This document shows, one piece after another, positions 1 through 29,610 of a DNA stretch of 64,000 nucleotides (positions are counted from its first letter, which is position 1; each line of letters opens with the position of its first letter). The stretch spans positions 930,735-994,734 of the forward strand of contig JAOTOM010005112.1 of assembly GCA_034440615.1 (NCBI GenBank), in the 5' to 3' direction. Below the pieces are notes generated by a model. The model searched no databases and was not told the origin of the DNA. It was given only the letters and a program-made list of their open reading frames with translations. Position numbers and translations under genes: made by a program. The stretch is from Ashinkailepas kermadecensis (lineage: Eukaryota > Arthropoda > Thecostraca > Neolepadidae).

Positions 1-359
1 GAAAATGCTTCACTTAAGAAATTAAAGATCTGGATTGTGCCTATCTACATTGTGCCCCAAGGAGGAAACAAAACGTTCTGGGGGTTAAAGCCAAAGCTCA
101 GTGGGCCTGGTGAAAACTGTTGGGGCTCAATTCAGAGTTCCGAGAGCATGATGGCCCCCGGAAATAGATAGGAAGCTACGCCCCTGGCGCCTCTTCTGTG
201 TGAACCAAGTAGCATGTACGATATGTCCATGACATCTGATGACGCCACATATATATGTGTCATTAGTTGTGATTCCCTGGTCTGTGTGACGTGCGTGCCG
301 CCGAGAAACCTTGGCGGTCCACACGTGACATCTGTGTGACCTGACCTGTGTGCCGGCAG
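1..359 (+). other. Hedgehog intron, 3' part
   Basis: This is non-coding sequence ahead of the Hedgehog last exon. It ends in a 3' splice site, with AG at 358-359 after a TG/C-rich run. No other exon or repeat was recognised here. The exon encoding the Hedgehog signalling domain must lie outside the window. Confidence 0.7.
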
Positions 360-1057
360 AGTCGGTGACCCGCGGCCGCCACGGCGGCTGCTTCTCCGGC
401 GACACGGAGGCCACGCTGGCCGACGGCCGCCGCCGCCGCTTCGACCAGCTGCGGCGCGGCGACGTCGTCAAGACGATGGACGAGACGGGCGCCGTGGTGG
501 ACAGCGAGGTGATCCTGTGGCTGGACCGGGACCCGGCCGAGCGGCGGCTCTTCTACCGGCTGACGACGGCCGCCGGCCGCCGCCTCACCGTCACGCCCGG
601 CCACCTGCTGTTCGTGCTGGACGCCGACAGCGCCGCCGCCGGCAACGTCAGCGTCGCCGACGCGCGCGTCACCTTCGTCAAGCGCGTCATCGCGGGCGAC
701 TACGTTCTAGTCGGGCGGTCAGCCGAGCTGGTGACCGCCGTCGAGCTGGTGCGCGCCGAGGGCGTGTTCGCGCCGCTCACGCAGCACGGCACCGTGCTGG
801 CCAACGGCGTGCTCGCCTCGTGCTACGCCCTGGTGGACGATCAGCGCACCGCGCACGCCGCCTTCCTGCCCGTCCGCTGGGCGGTCAACGTGCTCCACGT
901 GGCGCGCCACGTGTTGGAACAGTTGAGCGGCTGGCGCGGCCGGCCGGCGTCGCGAGCCGCCGGCCGGCAGGAGCCGACCGACGGCGTCCACTGGTACGCC
1001 AGCATGCTGTACGCGCTCTCCGAGTACGTGTTGCCCCGTGATATGATGTTGGACTGA
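360..1057 (+). CDS. hh: Hedgehog protein, last exon (autoprocessing Hint domain and C-terminal tail), partial gene
   Basis: Hedgehog is a secreted morphogen precursor. Its C-terminal Hint domain cuts the chain before a Gly-Cys and attaches cholesterol to the N-terminal signal. The exon opens in phase 1 after an AG at 358-359, as the last Hedgehog exon usually does, just before the Gly-Cys-Phe cleavage site (Cys codon 389-391). Family motifs then follow in order: SGDTEATLADG, RRGDVV, a DRDP-FY segment, the TxxH motif as TPGHLLFV, a YVLVG strand, and APLTQHGT--NGVLASCYA with the catalytic-core Cys. The tail contains HWYASMLYALSEYVLP, matching the family's sterol-recognition end. The stop is TGA at 1055-1057. 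GC content and C/G-ending codons are very high. A Hint-only relative of Hedgehog cannot be fully excluded because the signalling domain is outside the window, but exon phase and tail favour true Hedgehog. Confidence 0.93.
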
Positions 1058-1460
1058 CGCGGCGGCCGACCGACGCGGTGGTGCGCCTCGGCCGCCAGCA
1101 GACGTGACGGCCCGGCCGCGGCGCTTTGTTGACCGGTGCGCGCGTTTTATGTTGGCGCGCCCGAGTGCCGTGTGCGTGTGCGAGTCGGTGTGAGTGTGAG
1201 TGCGAGTGTGTGATGTGAGCGGGTGTAGACGTGCGTTGATCGGCGGTAGCGCCACCGTGTGCTTGTGCCACATTTTATCATTAACTCATCCGCAGAATGA
1301 AGTATTTATTTGTCGAGGCGGACCACTGTACATTGTCACAGGTGGGCGCGGCGCCGTGCCGGCCGCGCGCTGTTATGTTGTGCTGTGCTGCTGTGTGGTG
1401 TCAGCGGCCCTTCGGTCGAACATCAAATATAGACGATGACTGGCTGGGAGTTCGCATCTG

Positions 1461-1466
1461 ATTAAA
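1461..1466 (+). terminator. candidate poly(A) signal of Hedgehog (ATTAAA)
   Basis: An ATTAAA variant lies about 400 bp after the Hedgehog stop and is followed by a G/T-rich stretch. It is the first plausible signal on the + strand after the gene. The assignment is by position only. Confidence 0.35.
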
Positions 1467-1627
1467 ATTGGGAATTGTTCGCGGGATGGCATGTTGCGTC
1501 CCACCAGGCGCCCACGGGACCCGTCCAGTTTCAGACTAACCACTTGGATAGTTTGGTTGCCATTTATCTTCGTGCGATACATTGCACAACCAAGGAACAG
1601 CTATAACCCGGACCTCCAAGCATCATT

Positions 1628-1788
1628 GGTTGGTTATTGGTTTTACGACACGTCGACCGTTGAGTCATGTAGCGTCGCCAATCTCTCACGCTGATTGGTC
1701 GCGGGCGAAGAGTAGCGACAGGTGAGACTCGAACCCACAACCTTTCGATTGTGAGACGAGCATCTTACCCCTAGACCACTCGTCCCCT
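1628..1788 (-). mobile_element. tRNA-derived SINE with 13 bp target site duplication
   Basis: Read on the minus strand it starts with a tRNA-like head. The A-box-like TGGTCTAGGGGTA and the B box GGTTCGAGTC are both present, and the anticodon loop resembles tRNA-Val(CAC). A conserved body follows that recurs at 8440, 41430 and 59480. It is flanked by direct copies of TCCAAGCATCATT at 1615-1627 and 1789-1801, direct evidence of retroposition. The tail lies at the low-coordinate end. Confidence 0.9.
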
Positions 1789-3193
1789 TCCAAGCATCAT
1801 TAAACAGAAATACTAAGCAAAACATAAATGTATTATATAAGGTACAATTGATTATATTTTGGCACACCTGCATGTAGTATATCATCGATCTGGCGTATGG
1901 CAACGACAAAAATACCGTACCGCCTTCCTTACCGTAAACTCCTCAAACATACGAAACGGTGCAGAAAAAAAACAAGCAGTCTAACCACACACCATGAGGA
2001 TCAATGCTGCACGTCCCAATATACAATGTGGCCAGGCAGCACACTCTGAGGTACCAAAGGAATCATGCGGCATGTGCCAAGTTCCCACACAAGTCGGGCG
2101 GCACCTCCCATAATACCACAGGAAGCTGGATCACTCGGTCCCAGGAGACGACAGAAGAACGACATGGAAGCTACGAGACCACAGGGAACCGGACAACATG
2201 GGAATGGAAATCGCGGCTTCAGTAGACCACAACACAACTGGACCAGATGGCCAAGAGAGCACAGAATCAACGGAAGAATCGACTACAGTATCTCAGAGAT
2301 CGGGCATCGCCTCATAAGACCGAATTCGATGTTCGCCACGGGTTGTGGGAGAACGGGCCACACCGATTTCGTGGTTACCACCACAGAACGGTCCACCACT
2401 CGGTCAAAGGGACGGCCACAATATGGCGAGAAGGCACCTGTATGCGCACAAATTTGAGTCGAAGGAAGACACCAAGGGGAGATACAATAGAGGGATGGGG
2501 CAGGCCACCTAACCTGTAATCTCTTCCCGAGTGCAAACAAAACACCATCACGCAGTGTATGTAAATGCATCGAACAAACCAAAGCTTAAGCTGAAATCTT
2601 ACGCGCAACGCACCGCTCGAGAACACAATATGCACACCGCAGCTGAGTTACGAATCATGCAGCTTGTCAACTGAACTGCATCACCAGACATGTTCACTAC
2701 GAGGTCAAATGCAGCGTCAAACCAAGCAGTCTAAATCGCCAACATATATCCAAAGGGACAGTACGGGCATGGAAACACTTCAGAGCCACAGCCGCTGCAA
2801 AAACATTTGAGACAGTTTCAAAACGTCACTGGCCTGCATACAACCAAGTAATACAATGCAAACAGAAATCAAGCAAACAGTAATCCACTGAAGTTGACAC
2901 GCATGCACACCCAAGTGATGATATTGGAGGGAGTGTAGATGAAAAAGATGGTTGACAGACAGAAAAACAGACAACGATGTAACAAGGGTTGTAATACATT
3001 AATAGTAGAACAAACAAAAAACAAGAACATAAGCGAGGGACGGCAACATTTCCAGAATAAACAAGGCTCAAAAGTCGGACTTTTCAAGTCAGTTAATTCA
3101 GTATGGCACAAATTGATGCTGTCGACTTGTAGTTTGCATACTTAAGCTCCATACCAAACACAACATATATGTATTTTCTTCACCGATTCGCAC

Positions 3194-3199
3194 TTTAAT
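3194..3199 (-). terminator. candidate poly(A) signal of GPR143 (ATTAAA)
   Basis: ATTAAA on the minus strand lies 160 bp beyond the proposed GPR143 stop at 3359. It supports the view that the exon at 3359-3559 is terminal. Confidence 0.4.
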
Positions 3200-3358
3200 C
3201 TCCGGTATGAGTAGCAGATCAAGTGGGTGCGTCACACTGCTCAGACCAGCAGATTGACCCAATAACTGTTACACCAGGTTATAGACTCCTGCGGATTTCA
3301 CTCTGCCATCTATCGAGTATAATCACAATCCAGCCTCTGTGGGGGACGGATAGATGTC

Positions 3359-21411
<18,053 letters not shown>

Positions 21412-22980
21412 CGCGACGCCAGCAGGGCTGAAGCACAGAGAACATCATCCGAGGGTCAGCAGCGGACCAGAGCGGTAGCGCCGGGCCCCTCTCTGGGCGG
21501 TCCAGCACTCGTCGATCCTTCGAAATCTCCAGGTGTTGATGGACCGGTGGGAAATTTCGGAGAACACTACTCTTCGTGAAAGAAAGTGATTATCAGACCT
21601 TGGAAAACGATGTTCGCAGCATAACATCAAAATCGTTTCGAAAAAAACTGATTGACGAGTAAAGCCACACCTATATTTTCCTCCAGGATCGCATTCTGCT
21701 CGAACTTTCCTCGGATCTTGTCCCTCTTCTCCGATCAACTTTATGCCCTCGAACACGCGTATATTCACACAAACAGACGGGTGTCCACGCTGAGGACACC
21801 GCACTGGCATTGTCAGTGGTGGATACAGAGGGGAGAGCACTGGGGTCATGTGAACCCCCACCAGCCCATGAAAAGGTGGCGTCCCTCTGATCAGGAATAT
21901 GAGCCCCTCCGGGGAGTTCGGAGTGGACCCATCCACTAATATTGAGGCGCCCTAACGATATAAAAAGGCGCCCCTTCATGGAGTGTACACCCCCCCCTTC
22001 CCCACTCGACAAATTTGTTAGACGAAGGAGCTCCTAATGGTACTTTCGCAGCGACGACCTTCCGAGAAAATCGCGCTCCTCCAGACCAATACCAAACCCA
22101 CGCCGCTATGACAATTGCTACACCTGCACCTGTGTTGTAGTGAAGGCTATGTGGAAGGAAGAGGAGCAACAGACCTGCCTCAACACACGCAATAAAACGC
22201 CACCGGCTGTTCACCGACCAGAGCGGTGGGTCAACGGCCGATACCGCCCGATAGACACGCAGCGATGCAACGTCACAGTTCGTCAAAGAACAGGACCGGT
22301 TCTCATCAATGTGCCACATGAAATGAGACTGCCAAAGGCCAAAAACGTCAGATTGGCCAACTACAGCGGCAAAACTGCTCAACATCCAGCAAAAGTAAAA
22401 AAAACGGGGAGAGGTGTTCAGGAGGCAATGAGCGAGTATGTGGCGACATCTTAGATTATAAATCGCACAAGATTGAAGAAAGCAATTCCCACAAAAAGGT
22501 AGGCAGAGCTACTGCATCATTTGAGCATATGTGCTCATTTAGACTTAATAAGCTATGCTCAATGTCTCATACTTCACACAACCAATGAACTATCTTTGCA
22601 GACTTTGCATTGACATGTCACAACAATCTACATATGCTAAACATAACTGGGGTCAAGCTGCGAAGACTTCATATATAGCTGCGATTCAACACCTGCGCAG
22701 TCCGTGTTTCTGGTACATCACATCAGTCAGGAATTCATGAAGCAAGACAAACAGAAATTTCCGACCATGACCATGTGTGTGATAGCGTGGTCAAAGGAGA
22801 ATCAGTGCCCATGTCACCAAAACAGCCATAATTGCATGTAAATGTCTGCCCAAGATCCAATACTAAGAATGCCATTGCCAAGGTGTTGCTGATTGTCGAT
22901 TTCCGAACTATTGTGCCAGAATGAGAGGGGTCTCCAGCCTAGCTCAATCACATGGACTTTGCTTCTGTGCACAAGTGATG
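21412..22980. other. region upstream of GPR143
   Basis: It should hold the GPR143 promoter and possible 5' UTR exon, but no core promoter element can be assigned with confidence. Open frames on both strands (for example 21936-22385) have no recognised domain. At 22982 a CAGTGGCGTACCGAAGGA motif, typical of some transposon ends, marks the start of the repeat field. Confidence 0.45.
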
Positions 22981-22981
22981 T

Positions 22982-24951
22982 CCAGTGGCGTACCGAAGGA
23001 GGGGGGTGGGGGGAGGCTAAGGGAGCCATGCCCATCCCCTTGAGAGGTTGTGAGAGGTTGTGAACCTCCCAAGAATCGCGCCGGGTTCGGACAAAATTGT
23101 GCCAGGTGCCCTAAAAATCCAGCTGAGGCCCTGAAAAGTGAACTGGGTCTCCTGAAAATCATATGGGGGCCCCCAAAAGTCGAACAGTGGCCCCTGAACA
23201 TGACACCGGGGCCCCCAAATCACACCAAGGCCCCTAAAAATCACATTGGGGCCTAAAAAATCGCACTGGGCCCCTAAAAGCACATTGGGACCCCAAAGTC
23301 ACACAGGGGCCCATTAAATAACGCTGGGGGTGCCAAAGGGCCCCTAAAATCACATTGGAGCCCAAAAAGCTACAGAGGCACCTGAAAACGACGCTGGAGG
23401 CCCAAAAAACCAGACGGGTGCCCTTAAAAATGATACTGGGCCCCACAAATCGCACCAAGGCCCCGGAAAATCACATTGGGCCCCCCCCAAAAAAAAATCG
23501 CCCTTGGCTCCTAGAAATCACATTTGTTGCCCAACAAACCATGCAGTGCCCCTGCAAATGATGCTAGGGGCCCCAAAGATAGCATGGGTCCCTACAAATC
23601 ACATTGGGGCTCTAAAAGCAGCACAGTTGCCACTGAAAATGAGACAGGGGCCCCAAAAAATCGCACCAAAGCACCTGAAAATCAAATTGGCAACCCAAAG
23701 AATCATTCTGTGGTCCCTAAAAATAACACTGGGTTCCTAAAAGTGGTAGGAACCCCTGAAAATATCGTTGGGCCCCAAAAGGGCACCGGGCCCCTATAAA
23801 TCATATTGGGGCCCCAAAAAGTCACATAGAGGCCCTGTAAATGACTCTGGGGCCACACAATCCCATCAAGGTCCCTGGAAATCACATTGGGGCCAACAAA
23901 ATCGCTCCGGGGCACCACAAATGGAACTGTGGCTTCAAAAAGTGTGATCGGGCCCCCCCCAAACTACCACTGCCCCCCCCCCCACACACACACACAAAAC
24001 TGCATCGGTGCCCATAAAGATCATATTGGGGCTCCAAAAAGTTGCGCAGTGGCCCGAAAAATGACGCCGGAGCCACCAAAATCCCACCAAGGCCCCTGAA
24101 AATCATATTGAGTCCCCATAAATCGTTCCGGGCCCCTAAAAATGACGTTGGATCCTACAAAATGGGACCGGGCCCTCTGAAAATACAGCTAGTTCGCGAA
24201 GAAAAAAAAACGTCGCGTCGGGTCCCCAGAAAATCACGCTGGGGCATCAAAATGTTGGGTCGGGGCCACTGGAAATCACGCTGTGCGCCCAAGAAGTCCC
24301 GCCGGGGCCCCTGAAAATGACGCTGGGGCCCAAAAAGACGGGCCGGGCTCCTGCAAATCATGCCGGGGCCCAATTGATCAGGCCGCAGCCCTGAATATGG
24401 CGCTGGGGCCATCACAAAGTCGGACCGGGGCCCCTGAAAATTGTGCTGGGGCCTCGAAGGTTCGTATTTTGGCCGCTGAAAATCACGCTGGGGACCCAAA
24501 TGTCGTGCCGGGTTCAAGAAAATCACGAGGGCTCCAAAAGATCGGGCTGCGGTCCCTGAAAATCACGCTGAGCCCGGGGGTATCAAAAAGTTTCCCCCGA
24601 GCCCCTGAAAATCATGCTATGGGCACGACCAGTCACACTGGGCCCAAAAAGTTTCATCGGGACCACCCAAAAATGAAGCCCGGACAACGAAAAAAAACCA
24701 GTACGGACATGGAAAATCACTCTGTGGTCCCAACAATCGCTCCAAAAGCTAAAACCCCTAGGCCCCCAAAACGTAACAGCCCCAAAAAACCCCACAAGAA
24801 AGAAACCAAAAAAAAAACACGGGGAAAAAAAAACCCCAAAAAAAAAAAAAACACACCCCCCCCCTCTCCCAAAAAAAACTTAAAAAAAAAAAAAAAAACC
24901 CCCAAAAAAAAAAAACCCCCCTAAAAAAAAAAAACAATCCCAAAAAAAAAA

Positions 24952-25001
<50 letters not shown>

Positions 25002-25760
25002 AAAAAACCCGTTACAAGCTAAAGCTACAAAAACAGTTAAAAAAAAAAAGGGGTTAAAAAAATTTAAAAAAAAAAATAATATATAAAGGGGGAAAAAAAA
25101 TTTAACCAAAGAGAAAGTCCCCCCCCCCCCCCTCCTGAAGGGGCGGGCTCCCAAGAATCGCGACGTGGTGCCAAAAAATCGCACTGGGGCCCCATAAATT
25201 CGCGTCTGGGCCCCAGAACTCGTGTAAGGGGCTCTAAATGAATACAGCAGGCAAAACAAACTCGTACCGGGCCCCCGCAAATTTGCACTTGACTCCACAA
25301 AAATCAAGCCGAGGCCGTCCAAAATAAGGAGATTCCGAAAAATGAATGCCCGAGCCAGGAAAATCGCTCCGGAGCCAAAACATGCCTTCAAAAATCGCGT
25401 ACGGCCCCGAAAAAAATGCAACTGAGCTCGATAAATCGCAGCGAGACAAAAATATGGCGCAGGTGCCCGAAAAATCAGGCCGGGACTAGGACTTTAAAGG
25501 TTCAAAAGAAATCACCAAAAATTGCGTCGAGCCCAGAGATCTGGCTTCGGGTCCCCCGGAACCGCGCGCATGGGCCCGAAAAGTCGCGGAGCCCGAAAAG
25601 TCGCCAAAAATTAAACCGGAGCTCCCAAAATCGTGCTGGGTTCCCACAAATGTGCGATCAGGAGCCCCAAATAAACACAGCAGGGCCCTAAGAGCACAAT
25701 GGGAGTCACAAAATTCACCAGGCCCTCCAAAGCGTACCTAGTCTCGGAAAATGGCGGCAA
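22982..25760. repeat. degenerate GGGGCCCC/AAAATCAC repeat field, about 28-30 bp spacing
   Basis: For 2.7 kb, a G/C block of the type TGGGGCCCC alternates with an A-rich block (AAAAATC or TGAAAATCAC), at roughly 28-30 bp. Each copy is heavily diverged. It reads as an old satellite, interrupted by a homopolymer-rich patch at 24780-25130. Frames such as the 213-codon Lys/Pro-rich one at 24283-24924 come from the repeat and are not genes. Confidence 0.85.
24780..25135. other. poly-A/poly-C low-complexity patch
   Basis: Runs of A and C with little else, including more than 40 consecutive A residues near 24955-24999. This may be real low-complexity DNA or a poorly resolved consensus. Confidence 0.8.
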
Positions 25761-25764
25761 GGCC

Positions 25765-26885
25765 TTAACACGCGCCCTGGAGGGCCTCTGAAAATTACGT
25801 GCACTGGAGGGGAGGGGCGGATTCTGCCCCGCCCGCCCCCCCCCTAGGATCTCGGCTCCTATTAAAGCTGGAGTAACGAAATTCTCAGGGTGGATGGGTA
25901 CGGTAGTAAACTCTATTGTGTGCAAATTGCATGACCTTAGGTCAATATATTCAAGGTCAAATGAGGTCATATTTCAAAATTGTCTTGTCTTACGTGGCTT
26001 GGCTTGTCATTGTTATGGATCGCTGTGATTGTGTTTAAATGCTCCAAAATGGGCATCAATGATGTTTTGGACATTACTAATGATGCAATACAGATGCTAG
26101 ACCCGGAATTTGACCTCAGGTCACCTATATAGCAGCAATTTATCAGGTCAGTTACCTGTTCCAGTTATCGGAACTGGGCCGCCCGCCCGACTGCTCCGTG
26201 GGGCGGCTCGGTGCAATCGGCTTCGCGAAGAAAGGAGTGAAGTACATGAATAAAGTATGGAAACGCTTAGGTACACAATGACAAACAGTAGTTTTCAGGA
26301 TGTGTAGGGAGTAACATGCAAAGTGATATCAATAGCATGACAGTCATTTGCATTTATGACAACATTCAGTTGACCAAGTTTGTTTCTATTAACCTGCCAT
26401 GAACTTGACCTGACTTCACCTCGATGACCTAACATGACCTTGGAACTATATAGCATAACAATATACATCAAACAAGTCGCTAGTGTTGCCAAGAACACTT
26501 CCCTTTTGCCAATATACGGGAAGCGCATCAGCGCCGATTTTTGTGGTCTGGCGCTACGAAATGTTTTTACTTTAACGGCCTATGACACGCAAAAATTTCG
26601 GCCGATTTCCGTTTTTCTTCCTTTAAACGACGCGCCGGACATTTCTAAGCAGGTACGCAAAAATAGCATATATCGACCGGTAAAATATGGAGTTATGTAC
26701 GAAAAACCGGAGACGTGGGCGGATTTCCCCCCCCCTCCAGTGCTCGTGTTAAAACATGCGTTGCAGCTCTAAATAAACACATAGGGGCTTTTAAAAAAAA
26801 AACGGAGACCCTCAAGGCACAAAAACCGGAGGGGTGGGCGGATTTCGCCCCCCCCTCCAGTGCACGTGTTAAAGGTGTTTTTTTT
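25765..26885. repeat. repeat family with GGGCGGATT ends and clustered AGGTCA motifs
   Basis: End motifs GGGGCGGATTC and CTCCAGTGCACGTGTTAAA occur at 25765-25830 (inverted) and twice at 26710-26880. The same ends recur at 45640 and 46065. Inside are several AGGTCA half sites (25939, 25954, 25964, 26111-26123). It is probably an old transposon cluster. Confidence 0.6.
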
Positions 26886-26897
26886 TCTTTTTTCTTT

Positions 26898-27420
26898 GGA
26901 ATACCATGTTTATCAAGGTGACTAAGGTGATGATGGGACCACTTATGTTCTGTGCAAATGCTTACTTTTCAGGTTGTGGGCAAAATAATGGCAAAAAAGG
27001 TGCTTTGAGTGAGGTAACAGAGCATAAAAAGAAATGATAAAAATAAAACAAAATGCAACGTAACCTATCCTAACCTAATCTACATTTTGAGAAAAAAATG
27101 TCAAAAACAAGATTATAAAAATGTCGAGCAATTTATCTTCTGATTTTTTAAATGAAAAAGAAACCTAACCCTAGCCTAAGCTGCTTTTGAAGAAAAAATC
27201 AACAAAAAAAGGGTAACTTTCAGTATTATTGTGCCTTAGGGTGGTAACAAGAAAAGTTTTTACACCCATTTGCCTCCATAAAGCAAAGAAATGGGCTAGG
27301 TTTGGTTAGCTTAGTTTAGGTTTTTAAGTTGGAAATTTTTCTTAAAAAACAATAAAAAAAAAAAAAAAAATTTGCACAGTGGTCCCATTATCTTAGTCAC
27401 CTTCATAAAAATGGTATTCT
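26898..27420. mobile_element. non-autonomous element with inverted ends, 523 bp
   Basis: The left end GAATACCATGTTTATCAAGG..GTGACTAAGG..GGACCACT..TGCAAATGCTTACTTTTCAG is matched, inverted, by the right end TTTGCACAGTGGTCCCATTA..CTTAGTCACC..GGTATTC. The interior is AT-rich with TTAGG-like words. About a dozen copies of this end occur in the window. Confidence 0.75.
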
Positions 27421-27749
27421 GAAGAAAAATAAAAATCAAACAACACCTTTTAAGACAACAATACCAGTTTTTAAAGTTGGAAAATTTTTGATATTTTTTT
27501 TTTTTAAAAAAAGCTTAAAAATTTGAATGAAAAAATGTGAAAATTTGAAAAATTGAAATTGTTTTCCTTCAAAAGCGGCTTATGTTATGCTATGTTAGGT
27601 TCGGTTAGATTTTCTTTAACTCTGCAAATTTTTGGAAAATAAATTGATTGACATTTTTATAATACTATTCTTTTGATTTTTTCTATCAAAAGGGATGCTA
27701 GGCAGTATTTTTGTCTCAAAAGGTGTTTTGGGAACCTATATATTTTTTT

Positions 27750-28795
27750 CGGAATACCATGTTAATGGACGTGATTCAGAAGACGTGACCATTCGTTTTC
27801 TCCGTAAATGCTTACCTCTCAGTTGATCATAGTTATAACTTCTATAATGCGCCATCTATGTCACATTGCTGTTCTTTGTGCCATAATTTATCCATCCCTC
27901 ACCTGGCGCTTCTCAGACGTGATTAAAGGGACATTCAACACTCCATGCAGTTGATTCAACACTTCTTCACATCAAAAATGCTTAATTTCTGCTCCTTTGC
28001 CACATAGATGACATACCATTATTCCACAAGAACACAAAAAGAAACTAGACAGGCAGCATGGCTCCGGGGCCGTAACATATGGATGACGTCACGATAAACA
28101 CTACGCTTGTGATTTTAAATTATAATGTGAGTTTATATTAGCTTAGATAAGAGTAGATTGTATTGTTAGGTTAGGTTATCCTATTTAATTATTAATTCTC
28201 ATAGTACTTGTTGGAGGTCTTGAGGCAAGACAGGAAGCAGCAGAAGCTGACTTGTCAATATCGTTAGTTATTGGGGCTTTAGGGTGCATCAACTGCCTCT
28301 TGTCAATATCACTTCCGGGTCTGTTCACCAGTGAGAAAATGGTTTCTGTGTGTGCAGCTTGTGACCCAGTCCCATATGACATAGTTAAACTTTCTTATCA
28401 GGACAACCAAGCAAGTTTAGACTTTTAGATGCCATGGAGTTCTTCTGTCCAGAGTTACCTGTCCTAAATGTGCCAAGGCCTTCAGGTTGCAGCAGAGTAG
28501 ACATTGGTGAGAGTGTACCAAGACATTTCATGTTGCTGGAAGAAAGGAGAAGAGGTGTGGGTTTGTAACAAGCAACTATAAAGGAACATTGCTTGATGGA
28601 ACCTGCCTGGAACCATGGCAAGTTTTGTGCTTCATCAATCTGTGGTTAGATAAATATTATAGCATTAGTCATAATAGATAACCACACCGTACGGACGTGA
28701 CTATGACGTCATCGTTCAAATTGAAAAGTAAACATTTATTGAGAAAACGAGTGGTCACATCTTCCGAATCACGTTCATAAACATAGTATCCATCA
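27750..28795. mobile_element. inverted-end element of the same family, about 1.05 kb
   Basis: The forward end is at 27750-27830 and the reverse end at 28725-28795. The interior has minus-strand open frames at 28185-28382 and 28385-28621 (for example PWFQAGSIKQCSFIVACYKP) that I do not recognise. They could be pieces of a captured gene or a decayed transposase. Confidence 0.6.
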
Positions 28796-29395
28796 TCTTC
28801 ATCACGTCTTAAAGCACAAATTTACAGAACGTTCCAGACAGACAATACATGCACACTGCACTTTGGAAAAGCAGTGCATCTCGAAACTAATAATTTGACA
28901 ACGAAGCCGAACATAAACAGCCACATTTAACTTTCTGTATCAACACCAACCACCTGCACCGACCCACTCGGTTCCCTGCCTAGGCCGCCCGACTGCTCCG
29001 CACTTCCGTTTAATAAACTGAGATGGCCTTCGACGCTGCTGAACAAAAATACGCGCGCCGGCGTGCGTATCATATCTTCCAATGATCATATCTTCCAACA
29101 TACATAATTCCAACATAGAAATTTACTATTAAAAATTGTAAGTGAAGTTTAATAAACAGGCAGAATACGAAGTATTCTGTATTCTCTTTCAAAACATCAT
29201 CTGTTCCAAAATGTATACCTTCCAAAGCAGCCCGGATAGGAACCTGACCTAACCTAACCAAACAAAACCTAACCTAAGCTAACCTAACCTAGCCTTACAT
29301 TCCAATTAGGAAGTTAACTTTCAATTTGGAAGTTGATTCTCGATTTGGAAGTGATGGACTTAGGAATATATGAATGCCTCCTACTCGGGCTGCTT
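28796..29395. other. intergenic, AT-rich
   Basis: Contains a run of CCTAA-type words at 29240-29295 and no recognised gene. Confidence 0.5.
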
Positions 29396-29610
29396 TGTAT
29401 GTTATGAACGTTGTAAGTTGCAAACGTTTTAAGTTATAAACGTTGTAAGCTATGCACGTTGTAAGTTGTGAACGTTGTAAGTTATGAACTTTGTATTTCA
29501 TGAATGTTGTAGGTTATGAACATTGCAAGCTATGAACGTTGTAAGCTATGAACGTTCTAAGCTATGAACGTTGTAGGTTATGAACTTTGTAAGCTATGAA
29601 CTTTGGAAGA
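29396..29610. repeat. 16 bp tandem repeat, about 13 copies
   Basis: Units of AAGCTATGAACGTTGT and variants such as AAGTTATGAACGTTGT. Each carries a palindromic AACGTT core. Confidence 0.92.

Larger units (their letters stand above)
1058..3358. other. spacer between Hedgehog (+) and GPR143 (-)
   Basis: This is tail-to-tail intergenic DNA holding the 3' untranslated regions of both genes. The only recognised content is a SINE at 1628-1788 and poly(A) candidates at both sides. Open frames at 2004-2635 are short, overlap on both strands and match nothing I recognise. Confidence 0.6.

Noticed and set aside
360..1057. An intein or a stand-alone Hint protein
   Set aside because: The exon phase, the position just before Gly-Cys-Phe and the sterol-recognition tail all fit the last exon of Hedgehog.
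24283..24924. 213-codon Lys/Pro-rich frame
   Set aside because: It reads through the degenerate GGGGCCCC field and into poly-A/poly-C; the amino-acid pattern is the repeat and not a protein.
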